Shown here piece by piece: positions 32,422 through 40,277 of a DNA stretch of 64,000 nucleotides. The stretch spans positions 1-64,000 of the forward strand of contig JAPPAB010000043.1 of NCBI GenBank assembly GCA_026705765.1. The letters run 5' to 3'. Origin of the DNA: Gemmatimonadota bacterium. Its GTDB lineage: Bacteria > Latescibacterota > UBA2968. The notes under the pieces were generated by a model that made no database searches, was not told the DNA's origin, and saw nothing but the letters and a program-made list of their open reading frames with translations. Position 1 is the stretch's first letter. Every line of letters starts with the position of its first letter. Position numbers and translations under genes: made by a program.

Positions 32422-34860
32422 TCACTCGTAACGCAGCGCGTCAACTGGATTGGCGCGTGCAGCGCGGATGGCTTGAAAGCTGATGGTGCAAAATGCGATC
32501 ACAAGCACCAGCAGGCTTCCGACGAGAAATACGCTCGGATCCAGATCAATTCGGTAGGCAAAACGATCTAGCCAGGAACGGGTGAAGAGATATGCGGCAG
32601 GCCATGCCAGCAAACTTGCGATGGTAATGAGTACCGCAAATTCTTTCAGTAGGAGAATTAGAATATCGCCAGACGACGCCCCAAGGGCTTTGCGAACACC
32701 GATTTCTTTGGTGCGAACTTCTGTGGTATAGGCAATCAGGCCGAAAAGCCCCAGACAGGCGACAAAAATGGCCAGGCCAGAAAGATAGGTGAAGGCTTTC
32801 TGGGTACGCATCTCGCTCTGGTAGAAGTTGTTTAAAAAATCATCGACGAAGAGGAATTTGAAGGCGTGAGCCGGTACAAAATCCTTCCAGACTGATGCGA
32901 GAAAGTCCAGTGTTTTGGGCAGGTTGTCCATACGCACTTTGACGGTGACATAATCGTACCATGGATGATATATAAGCATCAGGGGTCGCACGGGATTGTG
33001 CAGACTGCTGTTGTGAAAGTCTTTGAAAATACCTACTACAGTGAAATTGAAATCCCTCAGCCAAAAGAAGTTCAGAACTGTACCCGGTTTTACACCGCCC
33101 AGTGCCTGAGCGGCTGTTTCGTTCAGGAGCAATTTGAATTGGTCTTTGTCAGTTAAAGCCAATGGCCTGCCTTCAAGGATGGGGATGTCATAGACCTCGG
33201 TAAATTTGTGATCCACCGACAAGAAGTGGACATTCACGGAATCCGTCTGGTCCAGCCGTCTGATTAGCGAGCGATCAATATTATTTTCATAACCGGGCGG
33301 AGCCAGAGAAACAGTCGCGCCCAAAACGTCGGGGCTTGCTTCAAAACGGTCTCGAATGCTTTCAAAGTGCTCGCGCAAGCGTCGGTCTTCTTTGAGCAGG
33401 GGCATGGTAATCAAGCCTTCTTTCACAAATCCGAGGTCGCGTGTGCGAATGTAGTTTGTTTGTTGCCAGACAACGAGCGTACCAATGACGAGGACCACCG
33501 AAATGGCAAATTGGAAAGTTATCAGACTCCGACGGAGTTGGGACCGTCCGCCGATCTTCTGTCCTGATCCCTTTAGAACTTGCACAGCAGCAAAAGATGA
33601 TAGAAATACCGCTGGATAGACACCGGCGGTTAGGCCGACAAAGAGTGCGAGCAATGCAGTACCGACGATGTACCAGGCGTTTAGCTGTAAAGAAGAAATT
33701 AGCAGGCTGTTGACTGTAGGAAGGGCAAGTTCGACAATAGCAAGTGCCAAAATAGCCGATATCCCGGCGAGGAGAACCGTCTCTCCGAGAAACTGGGTGA
33801 CAAGCTGAGCGCGTGTGGATCCCACGGCCTTGCGCACACCCACTTCCAGGGCGCGGTTCGCTCCCCGTGCTGTGGATAGGTTTACGAAATTGACACATGC
33901 CAGTGCCAAAATGATTGCTCCTACAAGGCCAAAAGTATAGCAGCGGTTGATGTCCCCCTGCACAAGACCGTCCTGCTGGTCCAACACATCCATCTGTAAT
34001 TGAAAATCGCGTCGGGCATATAAATGCTGACGACGCAAGGGCATAAGGTCGTAGGTGTCACGCGGGTCTGCGCCATTGCCCAGATGACGGCGTGCAAATT
34101 CATGGAGCTTGGGGCGAAGAGATGACAGGGAAGCATCAGGCGCGAGTCGAACAAAGGTTTTTAGAACGAGAAATCTTGTTGTGGGAGACCATTGCCTTCG
34201 ATTCCATGGTGAACCTGTTATGGGTCCCGTGGTCCCTTCATAATTGATTAAAATGTCAAACACAAACTCACCCGATGTGGTAGCTGGCTGGTCGCCGAGA
34301 ATACCGCCGATGTAGAAGTCGCCTTCCACCCACTTGTAGTAAATCTTGAGCGTTCTCCCGATAACGTCTGTGGTGCCAAAGAGCTTTTGTGCAAAACTTT
34401 CTGTGATATAGACAGATCCAGGTGTTAATTCGGGTGGCTGGCTTCCGTCAATTAATGGAAAGGTGAAAAAGCGCAGGAAATTGGGATCGGCCACAGTACC
34501 GCGCACATCAAAGCCGCGATCTTCGAGACCAGCCCACATGGGCCGCGTGATAAAGTGGGTCATATCCTCAATTTCGGGTATTTCATCGACAAGTGTGTGG
34601 CCAGCCCGATATTGAGTGCCGAATGGATAGTATGGAAGGCCGCCACCTGATGGGTGTACAAGTCGCATTACGCGATGAATGCGGTCTATGTCCCGATGAT
34701 AGGCGTCATAGCTGAATTCGTGCTGCAAGAACAGACTGACGAGGATACAAGCGGCCATTCCCACGGCAAGGCCAAGGATGTTGACGAGCGTGTAAAGGCG
34801 ATGCCGAAAAAGATTGCGGAAAGATGTGCGGAGATAACTCAAGATCATTTTGTCCCCCAT
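32422..34860 (-). CDS. MacB/FtsX-type ABC transporter permease, KW-GD subgroup
   Basis: 812 residues; ATG 34848 (MILSYLRTSFRNLFRH) is an equally possible start. The first periplasmic core has IGRTLKIYYKWVEGDFYIGG, which resembles only the permease at 36376 (IHYKWFKGDF); the other paralogues read RYxGGDY here. These two therefore form a subgroup. The second core lacks the usual NPIGK and reads GGVKPGTVLNFFW. The coupling segments are ALEVGVRKAVGSTRAQL and KEIGVRKALGASSGDIL. It is preceded by the methyltransferase at 34909 with a 48-base gap. Confidence 0.85.
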   Translation of the reverse strand: MGDKMILSYLRTSFRNLFRHRLYTLVNILGLAVGMAACILVSLFLQHEFSYDAYHRDIDRIHRVMRLVHPSGGGLPYYPFGTQYRAGHTLVDEIPEIEDMTHFITRPMWAGLEDRGFDVRGTVADPNFLRFFTFPLIDGSQPPELTPGSVYITESFAQKLFGTTDVIGRTLKIYYKWVEGDFYIGGILGDQPATTSGEFVFDILINYEGTTGPITGSPWNRRQWSPTTRFLVLKTFVRLAPDASLSSLRPKLHEFARRHLGNGADPRDTYDLMPLRRQHLYARRDFQLQMDVLDQQDGLVQGDINRCYTFGLVGAIILALACVNFVNLSTARGANRALEVGVRKAVGSTRAQLVTQFLGETVLLAGISAILALAIVELALPTVNSLLISSLQLNAWYIVGTALLALFVGLTAGVYPAVFLSSFAAVQVLKGSGQKIGGRSQLRRSLITFQFAISVVLVIGTLVVWQQTNYIRTRDLGFVKEGLITMPLLKEDRRLREHFESIRDRFEASPDVLGATVSLAPPGYENNIDRSLIRRLDQTDSVNVHFLSVDHKFTEVYDIPILEGRPLALTDKDQFKLLLNETAAQALGGVKPGTVLNFFWLRDFNFTVVGIFKDFHNSSLHNPVRPLMLIYHPWYDYVTVKVRMDNLPKTLDFLASVWKDFVPAHAFKFLFVDDFLNNFYQSEMRTQKAFTYLSGLAIFVACLGLFGLIAYTTEVRTKEIGVRKALGASSGDILILLLKEFAVLITIASLLAWPAAYLFTRSWLDRFAYRIDLDPSVFLVGSLLVLVIAFCTISFQAIRAARANPVDALRYE

Positions 34861-34908
34861 CCTGAAGCGTGAGAATATTGCTTTTTTTTCGCGCTATATA
34901 GTCAATGA

Positions 34909-35532
34909 TTATTTCCCACCCGAAGCTATGAATATCCCGATGCTGGCAAACTCGCTGCCACAACTCGACTGCGCTTCGCAACATGTGCCGATGCTGTCAA
35001 TATCTATGTCTCTCAGTCCCGCGCTCTGAAACCATTTCTCGATATCTGCTCTTTTGAAACCCATCCAGCGGTCGTGGTGTTCTTCTCGCAAGAAGTCAAA
35101 TTCGTGTTCGTCCAGGTCTGTGATCACCAGTTTACCAACGGGCTTCAGGATTCGGACCATTTCTGCGATTGCTTCTGGCGGGGATTCAACGTGGTGGAGA
35201 TACATGTTGGCAAAAGCATAGTCAACTGTTGCATCGGGAATGGGCAAGGTTTGGGCTTGTCCAACGCGATAGTCAATCGTCTCAATGTCCACAAATTTTT
35301 TCTTCATTTCTTTTAGAATTGCTTCAGACTGATCCACCGCAATGACCTGAAGTCCCGCCTGTATCAGGCCTTCAGAGATAAAGCCTGTGCCCGCCCCGAT
35401 ATCAGCGGCAATTTTGCCTTTTTGGACAGCAGCGGTAGAAAGTGCTTCTTCCCTGACTTCATCGGAGAAGAAATTTTCGCGCATTTCGTCCCAGTCCTGG
35501 GCAACGCGATCAAAATAGTCTTTACTGCTCAT
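34909..35532 (-). CDS. Class I SAM-dependent methyltransferase with Cys-rich tail
   Basis: 207 residues. AADIGAGTGFISEGLIQAG is motif I, VIAVDQSEAIL motif II and VDYAFANMYLHHVESPPEAI motif IV, so it is of the UbiE/Methyltransf_11 type. The C-terminal segment GTCCEAQSSCGSEFASIGIF has three cysteines in a tight cluster, as in some methyltransferases near metalloid-resistance genes; this is suggestive only. The start has AAGGAA nine bases upstream. It sits between another methyltransferase and a permease inside the sigma-54 operon that begins at 38811. Confidence 0.8.
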   Translation of the reverse strand: MSSKDYFDRVAQDWDEMRENFFSDEVREEALSTAAVQKGKIAADIGAGTGFISEGLIQAGLQVIAVDQSEAILKEMKKKFVDIETIDYRVGQAQTLPIPDATVDYAFANMYLHHVESPPEAIAEMVRILKPVGKLVITDLDEHEFDFLREEHHDRWMGFKRADIEKWFQSAGLRDIDIDSIGTCCEAQSSCGSEFASIGIFIASGGK

Positions 35533-35562
35533 TGGTATTTATTCCTTGCTGTAAAAGGTTGA

Positions 35563-36366
35563 TCAGGAATACCTGAATAGATGGGTTTGCCATCTCGATA
35601 AGGGGCTGTGTTGCGTTTGATTGAACAGCTTCAAAGAAGCTCGAGCGTCCAGGCTTTCAGATGGCTGCAACGGGTTGCAGAAGGTGTATTCGAGTCCGCC
35701 TCTGTCTTCTTCAAGCGCGTATGATTCCAAACAGTGCATCAGGTCTGGTCGCGCAAGATCAAATGGAACACAATCCGTGGTCGCCAGAACGCCTTCGTGA
35801 TGGAATCCCGGGACATCTTTCTCCAGGTTGGTGATCCGCGGCATGCCGTACTGATAGGAGATGCTGAGGAATACACAACCCCCGCTGACCAGGAATTCTC
35901 TGGCACCGCGCAGGACGATTCTTCTGTATTCGAATCCGTCATCGTTCTCGCTGGATGGTGGGTTGGCCAGGATAAAATTCACTTTTCCTTTCAGGCTTTC
36001 CAGTTCGCGGCGGTCCGTGTCGGAAAATGGATCGAAGGAGTTGGAGCGCATGAATTTGGTCTTGGCTTCGACCCTGTTCAATCGCGCGTTCTCGCTGGCT
36101 GTCGCCACATTGTCTTCAGTGATGTCGAATCCAATTATGCGGTTCACTTCGGGAATCCGACTGGCAGCGATGGAGAGACATCCGCCGCCGCATCCCCAAT
36201 CGATGCCAATGCCGTGAAGCAGGTGTTTGTGTACGCCGATTGCCTCGATTGAGATACGAGTGGCTGGGGTAATAGGAGACGTTTCGGGAGGGTGTTGAAG
36301 CGTGATTTCTCCAAGTCCGTACGTCGCATCGTCTCTTAGAGTGGTCTGGTGTGATGTGTGTTTCAT
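35563..36366 (-). CDS. SAM-dependent methyltransferase with NPP motif
   Basis: 267 residues. GIDWGCGGGCLSIAASRIP is motif I, IIGFDITEDNVATASENARL motif II, and FILANPPSSENDDGFEYRR has the NPP(S) signature of methyltransferases that modify planar nitrogen or amide groups (PrmC, RsmC and N6-adenine types). There is no RNA-binding or DNA-recognition domain, so a small-molecule or protein target is possible. AAGGAG lies five bases before ATG 36366. It starts ten bases after the stop of the permease at 36376, which makes co-transcription likely. Confidence 0.77.
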   Translation of the reverse strand: MKHTSHQTTLRDDATYGLGEITLQHPPETSPITPATRISIEAIGVHKHLLHGIGIDWGCGGGCLSIAASRIPEVNRIIGFDITEDNVATASENARLNRVEAKTKFMRSNSFDPFSDTDRRELESLKGKVNFILANPPSSENDDGFEYRRIVLRGAREFLVSGGCVFLSISYQYGMPRITNLEKDVPGFHHEGVLATTDCVPFDLARPDLMHCLESYALEEDRGGLEYTFCNPLQPSESLDARASLKLFNQTQHSPLSRWQTHLFRYS

Positions 36367-36375
36367 TATATCTCC

Positions 36376-38811
36376 TTAATCATCCCGCAACGCATCAACT
36401 GGATTGGCGCAGGCCGCACGCCAGGCTTGTCCGCACACGGTCACAATTACAATTCCCAGTGTCAATAGCCCTGTGGCAATGAACATGAGTGGTCCCAGTT
36501 CGATGCGGTAGGCGAAATCATTGAGCCAGGAGGACATGAGATAGTACGCCACTGGCCATCCGATCACATTGGCTATGACAGTTAGCCACAGGAACTTGCG
36601 GGTCAGCAATAGAATGATTTTGCCCTCTGATGCACCGAGTACTTTGCGTATGCCGATCTCTTTGGTGCGCTGTTGTGTGGCAAACGCGATCAATCCGAGC
36701 ATTCCCAAACAACTGATAAAGATGGACAGCGCTGCAAAAACTCCGCACACTTTTTGCAGCGTTATCTCCGACTGGTAATACGCATCGAGCACTTCGTCGA
36801 AGAATTTATACTCAAAGGGCCGGTCCGGCAAAAACTGCTTCCACACGCTTTCCAGCGTGGCGAGTTGTGTCCTCAGGTCCCCAGGTGATAGGCGTACGGC
36901 GACCCAATGCAAACTGGGTGAGTTTTCCAATATCAGGGGTGCAATGCCGTGGTGCAGCGACTGGTTGTGGTAATCCTTAACCATGCCGATTACCTGCACC
37001 TGAACCCGACCATTGGCATAAAAAAGAGACTTACCCACGGGATCGTCCCATCCGAGTTCCCGTGCAGCTGTCTCATTGATCAATGCGGAAACTTCCCATT
37101 TGTTTTCGTCGATTTGGCGAAAGGGAGGCATACCAACAAGGCTCCTGCCTGATACAATGGACAATCCGAACAGATCGAGATAGTTGTCATCAATACCGTT
37201 CCAGTACAGCTTGAATGTCGCATCGCCATGCCCTTCGGCGTGCAGAATGCGTCTATCCGGACCGATCTGTCCAGGCGGCGTGTGAAATGCCGACGCCTTC
37301 AACACACCCGGTTGTGCGCGAAATTCATTGACGATGGTTTCTGCCTTTGGCCGCAGTCCGCGATCTCGCAAGAAGAACGGCATTATGACGGTGTGTTCCT
37401 TTTCAAATCCCAGTTCTTTTGAACGCACGAATGTAAGCTGGTTATGCACCACCAGTGTCGTGATAATCAAGACCACAGATATGCCGAATTGCAGCACGAC
37501 CATCAGTTGGTTCAAACTCATGTGCCGAGATTGCAGCGTGCCTTTTAACGCGCGAACCGGCTCAAATGCCGATAAGATAAATGCCGGGTAGCTCCCGGCG
37601 AGCAGGCCCGTGCCCAATAATACGCATAATGAAAGCGCCAGGACGAATACTGAGCCAGCGTCGATCAAATGCAGATCAACGCCCATGAAGTCATTAAAAA
37701 AGGGCAGTGCATCGGAGGCAAATAATACCGCCAGCACGCCTGCTAATAAGACGATGATCAAGGACTCGCCCAAAAATTGACCCATTAATTGCAGCCGTGT
37801 TGCGCCCACGACCTTGCGCATGCCAACTTCGCGCAGCCGGCTGGCTGACCGCGCCGTTATCAGGTTGATGTAATTGATGCAGGCGATCAACAGCACGAGT
37901 AGTCCAATGAATAGCAGCGTATAACAGCGCGTGATATCCCCGGCATTGATCTCCGCTGTGCCGTAATCCTGCATCGAGTACAGGTGGATGCGGTCGAGCG
38001 GTTGTAAATAGAAATCATAGCGTTCAGGTCCGGCAAGCTGGTGGTCGGCTGCAAAAGCGTGTAGTTTTTCTTGCAGTTCAGCAACATCGGCTCCCTGATG
38101 CACGAGTACATAAGTCCGCAATGGTCCGATAAACCAATTTGAGGGCCACTCGTCCCACACCAGTCGTCGCCATCCGTTTTCTGGATATTGTTCCGATGGT
38201 TGTGGATATGTGGTGGTGAGAAAATCGAACTGTAGCTTGTCATTTGATGTCTTTGGTTGGTTCTTCAGAATACCGGTGATTGTGAAATCGCCCTTAAACC
38301 ACTTGTAGTGAATGTTGACGGTCCGACCTATCGGGTCTTCCTCGCCGAATAGCTTGTGAGCCAATGTCTGGGAGAGAAACGCGGTATGGGGATCGTTGAG
38401 TCCGGTTTTGGGATCGCCGACTACCATTGGAAGCGTGAAGACATCGAACATCTCCGCATCGGTTATGCAAACGCGCGTATTGAAACCGTGCTCCTCGTTA
38501 GATGCCCACATTTCCCTGACCAGCATTCGGGTCACTGCCTCAACTTCGGGGAATTTACCGCGCAGATGCGAGGCAACGGGCTTTGTTCCCAGGTCGTAGC
38601 GCTCGCCGCTGACATCTTTGATTTTTCGGATGACCCTGTAAATGCGGTCGTTCTTTTCGTGGTGCTGGTCAAAACGAAACTGATAACCCACATACAATAC
38701 CGCCAGCAACATGCACGCAATGCCCACAGCCAGTCCCAGGATATTCAGCAGGGAATAGAAGGCGTGCCGCCGCAGATTTCTGAATCCTACGGTGAGGTAA
38801 TTCCAGAGCAT
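36376..38811 (-). CDS. MacB/FtsX-type ABC transporter permease, promoter-proximal gene of second operon
   Basis: 811 residues. LREVGMRKVVGATRLQL and KEIGIRKVLGASEGKII are the coupling segments; DPIGRTVNIHYKWFKGDFTI links it to the permease at 32422. The start at 38811 has GGAGG six bases upstream. A sigma-54 promoter lies 55-70 bases further upstream. Behind it, on the same strand with short gaps, follow two methyltransferases, two permeases, a ComB-like gene and a permease remnant, which probably form one long transcript. Confidence 0.87.
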   Translation of the reverse strand: MLWNYLTVGFRNLRRHAFYSLLNILGLAVGIACMLLAVLYVGYQFRFDQHHEKNDRIYRVIRKIKDVSGERYDLGTKPVASHLRGKFPEVEAVTRMLVREMWASNEEHGFNTRVCITDAEMFDVFTLPMVVGDPKTGLNDPHTAFLSQTLAHKLFGEEDPIGRTVNIHYKWFKGDFTITGILKNQPKTSNDKLQFDFLTTTYPQPSEQYPENGWRRLVWDEWPSNWFIGPLRTYVLVHQGADVAELQEKLHAFAADHQLAGPERYDFYLQPLDRIHLYSMQDYGTAEINAGDITRCYTLLFIGLLVLLIACINYINLITARSASRLREVGMRKVVGATRLQLMGQFLGESLIIVLLAGVLAVLFASDALPFFNDFMGVDLHLIDAGSVFVLALSLCVLLGTGLLAGSYPAFILSAFEPVRALKGTLQSRHMSLNQLMVVLQFGISVVLIITTLVVHNQLTFVRSKELGFEKEHTVIMPFFLRDRGLRPKAETIVNEFRAQPGVLKASAFHTPPGQIGPDRRILHAEGHGDATFKLYWNGIDDNYLDLFGLSIVSGRSLVGMPPFRQIDENKWEVSALINETAARELGWDDPVGKSLFYANGRVQVQVIGMVKDYHNQSLHHGIAPLILENSPSLHWVAVRLSPGDLRTQLATLESVWKQFLPDRPFEYKFFDEVLDAYYQSEITLQKVCGVFAALSIFISCLGMLGLIAFATQQRTKEIGIRKVLGASEGKIILLLTRKFLWLTVIANVIGWPVAYYLMSSWLNDFAYRIELGPLMFIATGLLTLGIVIVTVCGQAWRAACANPVDALRDD

Positions 38812-38865
38812 ATCGGGCCTCCGTCTCTATTGAGAGGTAAGTACTATGGGTTATACGATATATTA

Positions 38866-38881
38866 AGCAAAAACTATGCCA
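38866..38881 (-). promoter_or_regulatory. Sigma-54 (-24/-12) promoter of the second permease operon
   Basis: On the minus strand the site reads TGGCATAGTTTTTGCT, differing from the copy at 12592 by one base. The GG and GC doublets and the spacing are intact. The flanking bases (GACTTTTC before, TAATAT after) are also shared between the two promoters, although the rest of the leaders differs. Confidence 0.8.
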
Positions 38882-38944
38882 GAAAAGTCAAATATTTGAA
38901 TTACAATAAGTTATGAAAATTATCTGAATTTAGCGTCTTATAAA

Positions 38945-38983
38945 GTGTCCGATTTTGATACAGTGGTGTCCGAAAATGGACAC
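38945..38983. promoter_or_regulatory. Paired palindromic activator site, second copy
   Basis: GTGTCCGATTTTGATACA begins at 38945 and GTGTCCGAAAATGGACAC at 38966, again 21 bases apart. The second is a perfect GTGTCC-N6-GGACAC palindrome. The pair lies 64 bases or more upstream of the -24 element and about 95 bases before the divergent sigma-factor start, so a bound regulator could act on both sides. Confidence 0.7.
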
Positions 38984-39019
38984 TTGATCGTAGAGAAACG
39001 TTAGCTGTGAAAAATTCGT

Positions 39020-39047
39020 GAACCTTATGCCAAAAACTGTATCTATT
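39020..39047 (+). promoter_or_regulatory. Possible ECF-type promoter of the sigma-factor gene
   Basis: GAACCT at 39020 resembles an ECF -35 element (GAAC core). Sixteen bases later TCTATT could be the -10. Transcription would begin near 39054, just before ATG 39076. ECF genes are often autoregulated, which is why I note it; the match is short and may be chance. Confidence 0.28.
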
Positions 39048-39075
39048 GTATGAACGCGCGTATCGGAGTACTCTG

Positions 39076-40233
39076 ATGAATGATTCATTACCGGGCGACA
39101 AGATCCTGGTCGATAAAGCCTGTGGTGGCGATGAGAGAGTATTTGCCGACCTGATTAACCAGCACCGATCTCTGGTGTTTGGGGTTATATGGGCTGTGCT
39201 GCAAGATGCTGATGATACCGAAGATGCCACGCAAGAAACATTTATTCTCGCCTATCGGAATCTCGACCAGCTCGATGATGTTGGCAAGTTCTCATCCTGG
39301 CTTTATACAATTGCGCGCAACGTGGCTCTCAAATGGGTGAGAAAGCGAACCCTTGAGGCACGGGGATTATCAAGGGTGCAGGAATATCAACAGCTTGAGT
39401 TTGTGCATCCTGAGAAAGCGGTGGAGTTACAGTACGCATCTGCTCTGAAGCGGGCTTTCAAATTGCTTTCTCCGGCGGATCGGATGGTCACTACGCTGTT
39501 TTATCTGGTCGGATTACATCAGAGTCAGATTGCCAGTATTCTCGGTATTCCGGTGGGTACTGTCAAGAGTCGGTTACACAGATCGCGAAAACAACTGAAA
39601 AGGAGGCTTTTAGTCATGGGAAATGAAACACATGTAGATCATGAAAATCAGGAAGATTACGGGCGCAGAGTTATTGGTGGAATGAGAGGGGTTATCCACT
39701 GGCAGAAGTTGATCCAGAGCGATGGGTTGACGGACTGGCGTCCCGCAAAAGGACATACCGAAGCGTCTTTGCATCGCGTTTGGACGCGCACGGAAGATGG
39801 TATCTTGGGTGAAGCAGGACCCTCAAGTGACAACGATTCTCCGCTTATCATCGGTGATTCTTCCTGGGGAAGTTATGAACTGTCGCTTCTCATTACGCCT
39901 ATTTCAGGCGGCAATGCTCAGGTTTTCTTCCGAATGTCCGAGGACGAACGGTGCTGGTATTTGCTGGATTTCTTATTGGGCTGGCAGGCTGTCGCCATTA
40001 GCAAGGTTAGTCCCGAGGGGCTGACAAAGCTCAGTGTGGTTAATTATCCCATTGAGCACGGACAGGAATACGATGTGCAAATCGCCGCCCGGGGCGCGTC
40101 TCTTACTTCATATATTGACGGTAAGTTGGTCAATCAAGTGACCGATTTTAGTTATCAATCGGGACCAATTGCGCTGAATGTGTGGGAAAGCAACACGGCT
40201 TTTCGGGACCTTCGATTCCGTCTTTTGCATTGA
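39076..40233 (+). CDS. ECF sigma factor fused to a DUF1080/LamG-like domain
   Basis: 385 residues from ATG 39076 (GGAG seven bases upstream; ATG 39046 would lie before the likely transcript start). Region 2 spans about residues 20-90, including DADDTEDATQETFILAYRNL and FSSWLYTIARNVALKWVRKR. Region 4 spans about 140-190 (LGIPVGTVKSRLHRSRKQL). After a short linker, residues 210-385 form a beta-rich 3-keto-disaccharide hydrolase (DUF1080) type domain: WGSYELSLLI, AQVFFRMSEDERCWYLLDF, GASLTSYIDGKLV and FRDLRFRLL. No membrane segment or anti-sigma gene is seen. The second domain may sense a carbohydrate-like ligand and control the locus at 40-50 kb; that is inference. Confidence 0.8.
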   Translation: MNDSLPGDKILVDKACGGDERVFADLINQHRSLVFGVIWAVLQDADDTEDATQETFILAYRNLDQLDDVGKFSSWLYTIARNVALKWVRKRTLEARGLSRVQEYQQLEFVHPEKAVELQYASALKRAFKLLSPADRMVTTLFYLVGLHQSQIASILGIPVGTVKSRLHRSRKQLKRRLLVMGNETHVDHENQEDYGRRVIGGMRGVIHWQKLIQSDGLTDWRPAKGHTEASLHRVWTRTEDGILGEAGPSSDNDSPLIIGDSSWGSYELSLLITPISGGNAQVFFRMSEDERCWYLLDFLLGWQAVAISKVSPEGLTKLSVVNYPIEHGQEYDVQIAARGASLTSYIDGKLVNQVTDFSYQSGPIALNVWESNTAFRDLRFRLLH

Positions 40234-40244
40234 AGTCATAAAAA

Positions 40245-40270
40245 AAGGGGACCAGTCATCCGGTCCCCTT
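40245..40270 (-). terminator. Intrinsic terminator between converging genes
   Basis: AAGGGGACC pairs perfectly with GGTCCCCTT around an eight-base loop. On the minus strand the stem is followed by a T run, so it ends the DUF6785 transcript. It may also stop transcription of the sigma-factor gene, which ends 12 bases before it. Confidence 0.8.
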
Positions 40271-40277
40271 AGACCAA

